A stretch of 64,000 bases of DNA from Novosphingobium aureum (lineage in GTDB: Bacteria; Pseudomonadota; Alphaproteobacteria; Sphingomonadales; Sphingomonadaceae): contig NZ_JADZGI010000001.1 in the NCBI RefSeq assembly GCF_015865035.1, forward strand, positions 1,364,001 through 1,428,000, read 5' to 3'. The notes under the pieces are model-generated. The model did not search any database. It was given only the letters and a program-made list of their open reading frames with translations, and had not been told where the DNA came from. The translations under genes were made by a program, and so were the position numbers. Below are positions 36,459 through 45,469 of the stretch, in pieces; position 1 is the stretch's first letter; each line of letters starts with the position of its first letter.

Positions 36459-36616
36459 GCTTGCACGTCTCCATGGCGGCAGCTCGCCTTGCGGCAAGGC
36501 GCGCGTTCTCGACCGGCGTTGCGACCGGCGGCCCGTCCTAGGCCACGAGCTGCAAAGGGAAGGTTTCGTGTCCTACCGCAAAGCCACGTAGATATTCGGT
36601 GCCTATGGTCCCGACC

Positions 36617-38089
36617 CTAGTCGGCTTCGTGCTGGGGCGGGGTCTTGATCGCAGGTCCGGGCGGCGGCGCAGGTGCACGCGTAGTTTGCCTGTAGCGCGG
36701 CGCGGGAGGTGCCAGCGGCGCATTCGATCCGCGCTCGACGAGGCGGTAGCCGGCGTATGCGTCTAGCGGCCGGTCTTGTTTCGAGGGATGTTTCCGGTCC
36801 GGATCGACGATCCGTGCGAAGGCTTCGGCTGCAATCGCGCGCCAGTCCAGATGGACCGAGCTGAGCGGCGGGGCGGTCAGCTCGGCAAGCGGGGTGTCGT
36901 CGAAGCCGATCACCGAAAGCTCGCCGGGCACGGCGAGGGCGCGCTCGTGCGCTGCCTGCAAGACGCCTGCGGCCATGGCGTCGTTGCAGGCGAGGATCGC
37001 ACTGGGGCGCGGCGAGAGTTCGAGCAGCAGGCGCCCGGCGGCAAGTCCGGAGGCGCGCGAATAGTCGCCCGGTTCGATCAGCGAGGGCCCGCGATCGAGC
37101 CCGTGGTCGGCCATCGCGTCGAGGTATCCCATCTCGCGCGCCTGTGCGCCGAACCCCGTTTCCGGTCCCGAGACAAGCGCGATGCGTCGGTGCCCGGCAG
37201 CGACCAGCCATGACACCGCCTGCGCCATGGCGGCGCGGTCCGGCCCGGCAAGGCCCATGCCGTCGCGCGTGGCGCCGATCCGCAGGCATGAGACACCAGC
37301 TTGCGTGCAGGCTTCGGCGAGGCCGGGGTGTTCGCTCAAGGGCGGCAGGGCGAGGAGACCCGCCGGGCGATGGCGCGCGATGAAGCGTGTGAGCGGGGCC
37401 AGCACCGTGTCCGGGTTGGGCGCGGCGTGTGCATCGGTGCGCCGGGGCGCGAATTGCGGCGCGGGAGAGAAACCGGGGACGCGGTGGACGAGAAGCGCAT
37501 AGTCGCTGTCCGCCATGGCATCGAGCAGGCCGTCCTCGACCTCTTCGGCAATGCCGCGATCGCGCCCGTCGTGGACCAGCGCTACGAGGAAGTTGCGGCG
37601 CAGGGCAAGCGCACGCGCCTGGGCATTGGGGACGAAGCCGGTCCTGGCGATCACGCCTTCGACGCGGGCGCGCATCGCGTCGCTGACCACCGAAGAATGG
37701 TTGAGCACGCGGCTGACCGTCTTGGTAGAGACGCCGGAAAGGCGTGCGATGTCCTCGATGGTGAGGGCGTGCTGTCCCTTGGTGACTTCAGGGACGGGCG
37801 CTGTGCGTGCATCGGGCGCGGTATCGGCCTCAGGCTTGCCGCCCTCTTGCGCCGCCGGGGCAGGCGAGGAAGGCGCGCGAGGCCGGTCCTCGTGCACGGT
37901 TGTGGGCAGGGGCGCCCACAAGCCCCTTGCGCTTGCCCCGGTCGCGCTACCCTTGATCTCGGGATCGGGCTCGCCCTCATGCGTTTTTGAACTTGAGAGC
38001 GTTTCCGGTGCGTTGAGCGCTTCTGGCACCCCGTGTGTGTCTGCGGAACAGTCTACCGGTGTACGGGCGTATCGCCTCTTGCCTGCCAT
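36617..38089 (-). CDS. LacI-family regulator with long N- and C-terminal extensions
   Basis: About 490 residues, larger than the usual 330-350. The helix-turn-helix (LTIEDIARLSGVSTKTVSRVLN) starts only about 110 residues in; the preceding part is Pro/Ala/Glu-rich and low-complexity. The periplasmic-binding-like effector domain follows (about 170-450, ILACNDAMAAGVLQAAHERALAVPGELSVIGFDD), then a Pro-rich tail. The true start may be nearer the DNA-binding domain. It is divergent from an acyltransferase gene, a plausible target. Effector unknown, probably a sugar as for most of the family. Confidence 0.85.
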   Translation of the reverse strand: MAGKRRYARTPVDCSADTHGVPEALNAPETLSSSKTHEGEPDPEIKGSATGASARGLWAPLPTTVHEDRPRAPSSPAPAAQEGGKPEADTAPDARTAPVPEVTKGQHALTIEDIARLSGVSTKTVSRVLNHSSVVSDAMRARVEGVIARTGFVPNAQARALALRRNFLVALVHDGRDRGIAEEVEDGLLDAMADSDYALLVHRVPGFSPAPQFAPRRTDAHAAPNPDTVLAPLTRFIARHRPAGLLALPPLSEHPGLAEACTQAGVSCLRIGATRDGMGLAGPDRAAMAQAVSWLVAAGHRRIALVSGPETGFGAQAREMGYLDAMADHGLDRGPSLIEPGDYSRASGLAAGRLLLELSPRPSAILACNDAMAAGVLQAAHERALAVPGELSVIGFDDTPLAELTAPPLSSVHLDWRAIAAEAFARIVDPDRKHPSKQDRPLDAYAGYRLVERGSNAPLAPPAPRYRQTTRAPAPPPGPAIKTPPQHEAD

Positions 38090-38282
38090 GTGACGAGGGT
38101 GGCTCTTGTGACAGCGCTGGCCAAGGCAAGATGCATCCGCATCGGAGTTGTCTTGGCGATGGGCCCTGCGAGAAGGTCCCGCGATGCGCGCGCGACGGGC
38201 GCGCGATTGCGAAGCGGGCGCAAGCAGCCTAAGGGACCGGCTCGGTCGCGGCACCTGGGCCGCCGGAACAACGGTAACAACA

Positions 38283-39485
38283 ATGAAGCCCGCTCCCTCG
38301 CAGCGTCATTACGGCATGGACTGGTTGCGCATCGGCGCCTTCGTGCTGCTGATCTTCTACCACGTGGGCTACTCGTTCACCGCCTGGGGCTACCAGACGC
38401 CGACACGCGGCGTGGTGTGGTGGGCCGAGATCCCGCTGCTCGGCCTGAGCGCGTGGCGCCTCGCGCTGCTCTTCGCGATCTCGGGCTATGCCAGCGCGGC
38501 GCTGCTCGCGCGCGACAAGGGCGATACCGTCGCCTTCGGCTGGAGCCGGATCAAGCGCCTTGGCATCCCGCTGGTCTTCGGGCTGGTCGTGGTGGTGCCC
38601 CCGCAGCCCTACATGGGGCTGGTCAACTCGGGCTACGAGCACGGCTACGGCTACTATTTCCTGCACGATGCCTTCAGCTTCCAGAAGATCCGCTACGAAT
38701 ATGTGCCGCGGGTCATGCACCTGTGGTTCGTGATGCACCTGCTGGCCTATACGCTTGCGCTCTGCGCGCTGCTGCTGGTGCTGCCGCGTCCGGTACGCGC
38801 TGCCCTGCGCCGGGCCTGCGAGTGGCTGCTCGCAGGGCCGGGCCTGCTGCCGCTGGGCATCATCGCGGTGTTCCTCGTGCGCAGCAAGGTTCCCTACGGC
38901 TGGACCGACATGCACAACCTGCTCGAGGACCGCGCCGCGCACCTGCACTATGGCGGCATGTTCCTGTTCGGCTACCTGCTGCGCGGTTCGGAGCCGGTGC
39001 GCCGGGCGATCGCGCGCCAGTGGAAGATCGCCGCAGTGCTCGCGCTCGCCGGTTTCTTCTGGGTCGCACGCGATTCCTGGCTCTACCCCGGCAACATCCG
39101 TACGCCCGAGGAATGGCGCTTCGCGCTCGTCGTCGCCAAGTCGATCGAGAGCTGGTCGGCGGTCATCGCCTTGTTCGGCATTGCCGACCGCTTCTGGAAC
39201 CGCGACCACCGCTGGCGCGCGACGCTCTCCGAAGCGGTGTTCCCGGTCTATATCGCGCACCAGACGATCATGGTCCTCGTCATGTACCCGATCCGCGACT
39301 GGGGGCTGACCGCGCTGCCCGAGTTCGCGATCCTGTGCGGCTCGGTCGCGGTGGGCTCCTGGCTGTTCTACCTCGTGGGACGCGAGATCGGCCCCTTGCG
39401 CCCGCTGATCGGGCTCAAGCGGCACAAGGGCAAGCCGCGCTCGGTGATCGCGCCCAACCCTAACGGGGCCTCGCAGGGCGCCTGA
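38283..39485 (+). CDS. acyltransferase family 3 membrane protein (OpgC-like)
   Basis: 400 residues with about ten transmembrane helices. It begins GMDWLRIGAFVLLIFYHVGYSF, with the conserved Arg and His of the acyltransferase-3 family, and ends FPVYIAHQTIMVLVMYPI, typical of the OpgC/MdoC-like branch that succinylates periplasmic glucans. It is the second such protein in the window and is not closely similar to the one at 16986. ATG 38283 is the start; earlier in-frame sequence is Arg-rich and not protein-like. The substrate is unknown. Confidence 0.86.
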   Translation: MKPAPSQRHYGMDWLRIGAFVLLIFYHVGYSFTAWGYQTPTRGVVWWAEIPLLGLSAWRLALLFAISGYASAALLARDKGDTVAFGWSRIKRLGIPLVFGLVVVVPPQPYMGLVNSGYEHGYGYYFLHDAFSFQKIRYEYVPRVMHLWFVMHLLAYTLALCALLLVLPRPVRAALRRACEWLLAGPGLLPLGIIAVFLVRSKVPYGWTDMHNLLEDRAAHLHYGGMFLFGYLLRGSEPVRRAIARQWKIAAVLALAGFFWVARDSWLYPGNIRTPEEWRFALVVAKSIESWSAVIALFGIADRFWNRDHRWRATLSEAVFPVYIAHQTIMVLVMYPIRDWGLTALPEFAILCGSVAVGSWLFYLVGREIGPLRPLIGLKRHKGKPRSVIAPNPNGASQGA

Positions 39486-39501
39486 AGCGCGCCTCGGCGG
39501 C

Positions 39502-40368
39502 TCAGCTTTCCAGAAAGCGTTCGATGTCCCGGGCGATGCGCTCGGGGAGCTCGAGGTTGAGCATGTGCCCGGCGTCTGCGTATTCGCACCGCGTGACCTG
39601 CGGCGCGGCCGCCGCGATGGCACCGGCGATCAGCTGGAAGTCGGCAATGTCGCGCGTGCCGGTGAGCAGGAGCGTGGGGATCGCCAGCCGGTCGAGCCGC
39701 TCGGCATCGGGGGCTGCGCGGCGCTGCGGGTCGGTGACCCAGTGGCGCCCGTGGTAGGCCGCGATCCCATCGTGCAGGGTCTGCGCGGAGGGGCTCTCGC
39801 GGGTAGCTTCGAAGAGCGGATGCTCCCACCAGAGCTTGCGCGCCTGCTCCATGTCGCCGCCGCGCGCCGCCGCGCCGATGGCCTTCCAGCGCGCGATCCA
39901 GTCCTCGGACCAGTGCCAGCCGACCATCAGCGGGCTGACCAGAACCAGCCGGTTCACGCGTTCGGGATGGCTGAGGGCAAAGTCGAGCGCGGTCGCGCCG
40001 CCCAGCGACATGCCGCAAAGGTCGATCCTCTCAAGGGCGAGCGCGTCGAGCACCGCGAGCAGATCGTCGGCATGCGAATAGGGCGTTTCGAAGTCGGCCT
40101 GCGAAGCGCCGAAACCGCGCATGTCGTAACGGATCAGCGTGCGCCGCGCGGGCAGGGCGGCGGCAAGGCCGTCCCAGTCGTGCCGCGCGCCGCCGAAGCC
40201 GTGGATGCAGACCAGCGGCACGTCCGCAGCCGCTTGCCCGTCAGCCCCGGTCTTGCCGACCTCGCGCGCTTGGTCGTGCAGGCCCGTCCGGGTCGATCCG
40301 GCGATCGTCGCGCCGGGAAGGGGGACTTGCCATTCCCTCTCTTCCCGCGATTTCCTCTCTTCTGGCAC
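39502..40368 (-). CDS. alpha/beta hydrolase
   Basis: 288 residues. The nucleophile elbow GMSLGG (serine), the oxyanion loop CIHGFGGARHDW and the final histidine in YADAGHMLNLELPE are all present, with acid LTGTRDIADFQ. The layout is like 3-oxoadipate enol-lactonase or similar C-C/ester hydrolases. The GTG at 40368 has GGGAG five bases upstream. The gene starts 21 bases after the flavin reductase gene on the same strand, so the two are an operon and may act in one aromatic or heterocyclic degradation step whose oxygenase is elsewhere. Confidence 0.88.
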   Translation of the reverse strand: MPEERKSREEREWQVPLPGATIAGSTRTGLHDQAREVGKTGADGQAAADVPLVCIHGFGGARHDWDGLAAALPARRTLIRYDMRGFGASQADFETPYSHADDLLAVLDALALERIDLCGMSLGGATALDFALSHPERVNRLVLVSPLMVGWHWSEDWIARWKAIGAAARGGDMEQARKLWWEHPLFEATRESPSAQTLHDGIAAYHGRHWVTDPQRRAAPDAERLDRLAIPTLLLTGTRDIADFQLIAGAIAAAAPQVTRCEYADAGHMLNLELPERIARDIERFLES

Positions 40369-40388
40369 GTCCTCTCCCGCGCGTGAAT

Positions 40389-40883
40389 TTACGCCCCTTC
40401 GGCGAAGCTGCCGTAGCGGCCACGGTGGAACAGCATCGGCGCGTCCTCGCTGGTGGTTTCCATGCGCAGCACCTCGCCCAGCACGAACCAGTGGTCGCCC
40501 GCCTCGGTTACCGAGTAGAGCTTGCACTCGATGGTGGCGATCGAACCGGCGATCACGGGCAGGTTGTGGTCCGAGACGACATAATCGACGCCGACGAACT
40601 TCTCAGCGCCCTTGGCCGAGACCGAGCGGCACACGTCCTGCTGGTCCGAGCCCATGACGTTGACTGCAAAGTGGCCGTGGGCCTCGATCAGCGGCCAGGA
40701 CGAGGACGACTTGTCGGGAAAGAAGCCGACCAGCGGCGGATCGAGCGAGACCGAGGTGAACGAGCCGACGACCATGCCGGCGGGCTTTTCGCCGTCGAGC
40801 GCGGTGATGACGCAGACGCCGGTGGGATAGCTGCCCAGGACCTTGCGGAATTCTGCCGGGTCGATGGTGGTGGAGATCGTCAA
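40389..40883 (-). CDS. flavin reductase family protein
   Basis: 164 residues, the FMN-binding split-barrel fold of HpaC-type reductases: FRKVLGSYPTGVCVITA near the start, SFTSVSLDPPLVGFFPDKSSSSW (flavin loop), FAVNVMGSDQQDV and the C-terminal FHRGRYGSF. These supply reduced FMN or FAD to a two-component monooxygenase. The start is a TTG at 40883 with AAGGA nine bases upstream. It is followed directly by the alpha/beta hydrolase gene. No partner monooxygenase gene is in the window. Confidence 0.9.
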   Translation of the reverse strand: MTISTTIDPAEFRKVLGSYPTGVCVITALDGEKPAGMVVGSFTSVSLDPPLVGFFPDKSSSSWPLIEAHGHFAVNVMGSDQQDVCRSVSAKGAEKFVGVDYVVSDHNLPVIAGSIATIECKLYSVTEAGDHWFVLGEVLRMETTSEDAPMLFHRGRYGSFAEGA

Positions 40884-40945
40884 GATATGTAATCCTTTTC
40901 AGCGCGGCGGTCCGAAGGCTGGGGAGCCTCTGCCGCCGCTGGGTT

Positions 40946-41881
40946 TCATGCCGCGCTGTCCATCGGTGCGCGGCGGCCTGGCATGAGTACGTCCTCGCCA
41001 AGCTGCACCGTTTCGTCAAGCCATTGCCGAAACTGGGTCACGCGCGGCAGCTTGCGGATGTCCTGATGTGTTACAAACCAGAAGCTGCGGGTTATCCGGC
41101 ATTCGGCAAGTACGCGCACCAGCCGCGGGTCGCTCTCGGCCATGAAGCAGGGCAGCACGCCCAGCCCGGCGCCGCTGGCGACGAGGCTGTGCTGGGCAGT
41201 GATGCTGGGCGAACGGATCGTCGCCTGCAGTCCGGCGTGGATCTCGTCGAGATAGCGCAGTTCGGGCGCATAGACGAGGTCGGGAATGTAGCCGACCAGC
41301 GCATGCCCCTCGTCGAGGTCGGCGGGGACTTCGGGCGCGGGCCGCGCGGCAAGGTAGTCGCGGCTGGCGTAGAGCCCCAGCGTGTAGTCCGAGAGCTTGT
41401 GCGCGACCAACGGCCCCTTGCGCGGGCGCGAGAGCATGATCGCGACGTCGGCTTCGCGCCGGCTCGGGCTGAGAAAGCCGCTCGAGGCGACGAGGTCGAT
41501 CGCGAGATGGGGGTGGCGCGCCTGGAAGTCGGTCAGGTGGCGCGCGAGGAACCAGCAGCCAAAGCCTTCCGACGCACTGATGCGCAAGGTCCCGGTGAGC
41601 CCGTCGCCCGCGACCGCGCGCTCCGAGATCTGGCCCGCTGCCGCCGCCATCTGCTCGACCGACTGGAGCAGCGTCTCGCCCGCCTCGGTCAGTTCCTGCC
41701 CGCTGCGCGTCTGTTCGAACAGCGTGGTGGACAAGGCTGCCTCGAGGCGGCGCAGGCGCCGTCCGGTGGTGGTCGGGTCGACACCGAGCAGCCGCGCCGC
41801 CTTGGCCAGCTGTCCGGTCCGCGCGATGGCGAGGAAGGCCTGGTAGTCGCTCCAGTCGGTCGAGGGGATGGTCATGGGCAT
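40946..41881 (-). CDS. LysR-family transcriptional regulator
   Basis: 311 residues. The helix-turn-helix is at about 8-65 (YQAFLAIARTGQLAKAARLLGVDPTTTGRRLRRLE), the effector domain at about 95-300. ATG 41881 has AAGGA five bases upstream. It is divergent from mmsA, and the 146-base gap holds a perfect palindrome, CTGCAAATTTGCAG, so it probably controls the valine operon; it also reads toward the flavin reductase pair 62 bases downstream and may control that too. Confidence 0.88.
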   Translation of the reverse strand: MPMTIPSTDWSDYQAFLAIARTGQLAKAARLLGVDPTTTGRRLRRLEAALSTTLFEQTRSGQELTEAGETLLQSVEQMAAAAGQISERAVAGDGLTGTLRISASEGFGCWFLARHLTDFQARHPHLAIDLVASSGFLSPSRREADVAIMLSRPRKGPLVAHKLSDYTLGLYASRDYLAARPAPEVPADLDEGHALVGYIPDLVYAPELRYLDEIHAGLQATIRSPSITAQHSLVASGAGLGVLPCFMAESDPRLVRVLAECRITRSFWFVTHQDIRKLPRVTQFRQWLDETVQLGEDVLMPGRRAPMDSAA

Positions 41882-41929
41882 GGCGTCCTTGGTATATTGC
41901 AGTGCAGCACGGCGATACCGGGCGTTAGG

Positions 41930-41943
41930 CTGCAAATTTGCAG
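41930..41943. promoter_or_regulatory. 14-bp palindrome, likely LysR or operon operator
   Basis: CTGCAAATTTGCAG is a perfect palindrome in the divergent region between the LysR gene and mmsA. Extra half-site-like TTGCAG/CTGCAA words occur on both sides (about 41897 and 41969). It is close to the T-N11-A type of LysR box. Confidence 0.5.
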
Positions 41944-42027
41944 GTGACGATGGCGTATTTCCAGCTTGCCTGCAATGGCTCCAGCGCCCACCTAGGCGCC
42001 GAAGAAGAACATTGGAAAGGATGAGGA

Positions 42028-43524
42028 ATGCGGCAGATTGATCATGTCATCGCCGGTGGTGCTGGCGGCGCCGCGGCCCGCAAGGGCGACGTCTACGACC
42101 CCAACCGCGGTGAAGTGCAGGCGCAGGTCGTGCTTGGCGACCAGGCCGTGCTCGACAAGGCGGTCGAGGCCGCTCTTGCCGCGCAGCCGGCATGGGCCGC
42201 GACCAACCCGCAGAAGCGCGCCCGCGTCCTGTTCCGCTTCAAGGAACTGGTCGAGGCCAACATGGACGAGCTCGCCCGCCTGCTCTCGAGCGAGCACGGC
42301 AAGGTCGTCGCCGACGCCAAGGGCGACGTGCAGCGCGGTCTCGACGTGGTCGAGTTCGCCTGCGGCATTCCGCATGTCCTCAAGGGCGAGTTCACGCAAG
42401 GCGCAGGGCCAGGCATCGACGTGTTCTCGATGCGCCAGCCGATCGGCATTGGCGCGGGCATCACCCCGTTCAACTTCCCGGCGATGATCCCGATGTGGAT
42501 GTTCGCGGTCGCGGTGGCCGTGGGCAACGCCTTCATCCTCAAGCCCTCCGAGCGCGATCCTTCGGTTCCGGTGCGCCTTGCCGAGCTGTTCCGCGAGGCC
42601 GGTGGCCCCGAGGGCATCCTCCAGGTCGTGCACGGCGACAAGGTGATGGTCGACGCGATCCTCGATCACCCGGCGATCGGCGCGGTCAGCTTCGTCGGCT
42701 CCTCGGACATCGCGCACTACGTCTACAACCGCGGCGTCGCGGCGGGCAAGCGCGTGCAGGCCATGGGCGGCGCGAAGAACCACGGCATCATCATGCCCGA
42801 CGCCGATCTCGACCAGGTCGTCAACGACCTGTGCGGCGCGGCCTTCGGTTCGGCCGGCGAGCGCTGCATGGCGCTGCCCGTCGCGGTCCCCGTCGGCGAG
42901 GACACGGCAGAGCGCCTGCGCGCCAAGCTGATCCCCGCGATCGAGGCGCTGCGCGTCGGCATCTCGACCGACGACGATGCCCATTACGGTCCGGTCGTCT
43001 CGGCCCAGCACAAGGCAAACATCGAGAAGTGGATCGGTCGCTGCGTCGAGGAGGGCGGCGAGCTCGTCATCGACGGTCGCGGCTTCAAGCTGCAGGGCAA
43101 CGAGAACGGCTACTTCGTCGGCCCGACGCTGCTCGACCACGTCACCGCCGACATGGACAGCTACCACAACGAGATCTTCGGCCCCGTGCTGCAGATCGTG
43201 CGCGCCAAGGACTTCGACGAGGCGGTCGAGCTGCCCTCGAAGCACCAGTACGGCAACGGCGTCGCGATTTTCACCCGCAACGGCCACGCTGCGCGCGAGT
43301 TCGCCCAGCGCGTCAACGTCGGCATGGTCGGCGTCAACGTGCCGATCCCGGTCCCGGTCGCCTACCACACCTTCGGTGGCTGGAAGCGCTCGGCCTTCGG
43401 CGACACCAACCAGCACGGCATGGAAGGCATCAAGTTCTGGTCCAAGGTGAAGACCGTGACCCAGCGCTGGCCCGACGGCAGCCCTGACGGTTCGAACGCC
43501 TTCGTAATCCCGACCATGGGCTGA
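42028..43524 (+). CDS. mmsA: methylmalonate-semialdehyde dehydrogenase (CoA-acylating)
   Basis: 498 residues, aldehyde dehydrogenase fold. MmsA converts methylmalonate semialdehyde, the valine end product, to propionyl-CoA with NAD and CoA. Seen: the catalytic cysteine in FGSAGERCMALPVAV, the cofactor segment GITPFNFPAMIPMWMFAVAV and MGGAKNHGIIMPDAD, and the C-terminal HTFGGWKRSAFGD. ATG 42028 has GAGGA just upstream. It starts the valine catabolic operon, divergent from a LysR regulator. Confidence 0.96.
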   Translation: MRQIDHVIAGGAGGAAARKGDVYDPNRGEVQAQVVLGDQAVLDKAVEAALAAQPAWAATNPQKRARVLFRFKELVEANMDELARLLSSEHGKVVADAKGDVQRGLDVVEFACGIPHVLKGEFTQGAGPGIDVFSMRQPIGIGAGITPFNFPAMIPMWMFAVAVAVGNAFILKPSERDPSVPVRLAELFREAGGPEGILQVVHGDKVMVDAILDHPAIGAVSFVGSSDIAHYVYNRGVAAGKRVQAMGGAKNHGIIMPDADLDQVVNDLCGAAFGSAGERCMALPVAVPVGEDTAERLRAKLIPAIEALRVGISTDDDAHYGPVVSAQHKANIEKWIGRCVEEGGELVIDGRGFKLQGNENGYFVGPTLLDHVTADMDSYHNEIFGPVLQIVRAKDFDEAVELPSKHQYGNGVAIFTRNGHAAREFAQRVNVGMVGVNVPIPVPVAYHTFGGWKRSAFGDTNQHGMEGIKFWSKVKTVTQRWPDGSPDGSNAFVIPTMG

Positions 43525-43712
43525 GGCAGCGGACAAGGAGGCGCGCGGTGCATCGGCAGCGCGCGCCTCTCTCGTCCCGCGACCGGCAGCCACTGGGCGG
43601 AATTGGTGCCACAAGGCATTGACCGGGGAGTGGCAGGGGGCAATCAGGAACAAGCGATTGCGTGCAGGATTTCAGAATTGTCCTGCAAGGCCAGTAGCTA
43701 GGAGCACCGTCC

Positions 43713-44246
43713 ATGTCCGTGCATCGTCCGTTCCCTGTCAACGCCCTTCGTCCCGCCGGCCCCGGCCTGCGGATGGCATCGCTTGCGCTCCTTGGTGCGC
43801 TCGCCGCCTGTTCGAGCGAGCCCGAACCCGATACCGCCGCCTCGAACGAGCCGGTCGCGAGCGAGGCGACCATGCCCGCAAGCGATGCGTCGCAGGCTCC
43901 CGACACCGGCGAGACGGCTCTGGTCGACACCAGCGCGATCCCGCCGATGCTGCGCGGGCGCTGGGGCCTCGTCCCTGCCGACTGCACCAGTGATCGCGGG
44001 GACGCAAAGGGACTGCTCACGGTTGGCGCGGACAAGCTCGAGTTCTACGAGTCGGTTGCCGAACTGGGTGACGTGAAGCGGATCGACCCTTCCGAGGTTA
44101 CCGGGGCCTTCGCCTTTTCGGGCGAAGGGCAGACCTGGGACCTGGAGGTGACGCTCAAGTCGCCCGATGGCGGCAAGACCATGGTCAGGACGGACAAGGG
44201 GCCGGATGCCGCGCCTGCGCCGCTGACCTACACGAAATGCACATGA
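43713..44246 (+). CDS. hypothetical lipoprotein inside the valine operon
   Basis: 177 residues. A lipobox (LGALAAC) ends the signal peptide, then an acidic Ser/Ala/Glu/Thr linker, then a domain of about 100 residues starting PPMLRGRWGLVPADCTS and ending TYTKCT; the two cysteines could form a disulfide. ATG 43713 has GGAG eight bases upstream. It is 188 bases after mmsA and 56 before the acyl-CoA dehydrogenase, on the same strand. No named family; its presence here may be positional only. Confidence 0.8.
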   Translation: MSVHRPFPVNALRPAGPGLRMASLALLGALAACSSEPEPDTAASNEPVASEATMPASDASQAPDTGETALVDTSAIPPMLRGRWGLVPADCTSDRGDAKGLLTVGADKLEFYESVAELGDVKRIDPSEVTGAFAFSGEGQTWDLEVTLKSPDGGKTMVRTDKGPDAAPAPLTYTKCT

Positions 44247-44302
44247 GGGGCACGCGGCCAGCGTGGGACCCGCTGGCCTGAAGAGAAAGTGCGAGGGAAG
44301 AG

Positions 44303-45445
44303 ATGACGGAACAGTTCGGACTGACCGAGGATCAGGAAGCGATCCTGGAGACTGCGCGCAAGTTCACCGCCGACCAGATCACGCCGTTCGCGGCGCAATG
44401 GGACGAAGAGACGCACTACCCGGTCGACGTGTGGAAGGCTGCGGGCGAGCTCGGCTTCGGCGGCATCTACGTATCCGAGGAAGGCGGCGGCATCGGCCTC
44501 GGCAGGCTCGAGGCCGCGCTGATCATGGAAGCCATGGCCTATGGCTGCCCCTCGACCTCGGCCTATATCTCGATCCACAACATGGTCGCCTGGATGGTCG
44601 ACAGCTTCGGCGACGCGCAGCTCAAGGAGCGCTACCTCGCCGACCTCGTGGCGATGGACAAGATCGGCTCCTACTGCCTGACCGAACCGTCCTCGGGTTC
44701 GGACGCCGCCGCGCTCAAGACCACCGCAAGGCTCGATGGCGACCACTACGTCCTCAACGGCACCAAGCAGTTCATCTCGGGCGGCGGCTACAACGACGTC
44801 TACCTGATCATGGCGCGCACCGGCGAGCACAAGTCGCGCGGAATCTCGTGCTTCCTGCTCGAGAAGGGCATGCCCGGGCTCTCGTTCGGCGCGCCCGAGA
44901 AGAAGCTGGGCTGGAATTCCTCGCCCACCGCACAGGTCATCCTCGAGGACTGCCGCGTGCCGGTCGAGAACCTCGTCGGCAAGGAAGGCGACGGCTTCAA
45001 GTTCGCGATGGCCGGGCTCGACGGCGGGCGCATCAACATCGGCGCCTGCTCGCTGGGCGGCGCGCAGCGCTGCATCGACGAGGCGGTTGCCTACGTGAAG
45101 GACCGTAGCCAGTTCGGGCAGGCGCTCGCCGAGTTCCAGAACACCCAGTTCACCCTCGCGCAGATGGCGGCCGAACTCGAGGCTGCGCGCGCGCTGCTCT
45201 ACATCGCCGCCGACAAGGTCAGCGCCGGGTCCCGGGACAAGACCCGTTTTGCCGCCATGGCCAAGATGCTGGCGAGCGACACCGGTTCGAGCGTGGTCGA
45301 CCGCGCGCTGCAGCTGTTCGGCGGCTACGGCTACCTGCGCGATTACCCGATCGAGCGCTTCTGGCGCGATCTGCGCGTCCACCGCATTCTCGAGGGGACC
45401 AACGAGGTCATGCGCATGATCATCGGCCGTGACCTGCTCAAGTAA
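44303..45445 (+). CDS. isobutyryl-CoA dehydrogenase-like acyl-CoA dehydrogenase
   Basis: 380 residues of the flavoprotein acyl-CoA dehydrogenase family. FAD and substrate segments are present (YCLTEPSSGSDAAAL, FISGGGYNDVY, RSQFGQALAEFQNTQF, LQLFGGYGYLRDYPIERFWRD), and the catalytic glutamate is in ILEGTNEVMRMII. Context with mmsA, the 3-hydroxyisobutyryl-CoA hydrolase and mmsB points to oxidation of isobutyryl-CoA to methacrylyl-CoA in valine breakdown, with electrons to ETF. GAGGGAAG precedes the ATG. The next gene starts 24 bases on. Confidence 0.94.
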   Translation: MTEQFGLTEDQEAILETARKFTADQITPFAAQWDEETHYPVDVWKAAGELGFGGIYVSEEGGGIGLGRLEAALIMEAMAYGCPSTSAYISIHNMVAWMVDSFGDAQLKERYLADLVAMDKIGSYCLTEPSSGSDAAALKTTARLDGDHYVLNGTKQFISGGGYNDVYLIMARTGEHKSRGISCFLLEKGMPGLSFGAPEKKLGWNSSPTAQVILEDCRVPVENLVGKEGDGFKFAMAGLDGGRINIGACSLGGAQRCIDEAVAYVKDRSQFGQALAEFQNTQFTLAQMAAELEAARALLYIAADKVSAGSRDKTRFAAMAKMLASDTGSSVVDRALQLFGGYGYLRDYPIERFWRDLRVHRILEGTNEVMRMIIGRDLLK

Positions 45446-45469
45446 GTGCCTGCGCAAGCAAGGATGGAA

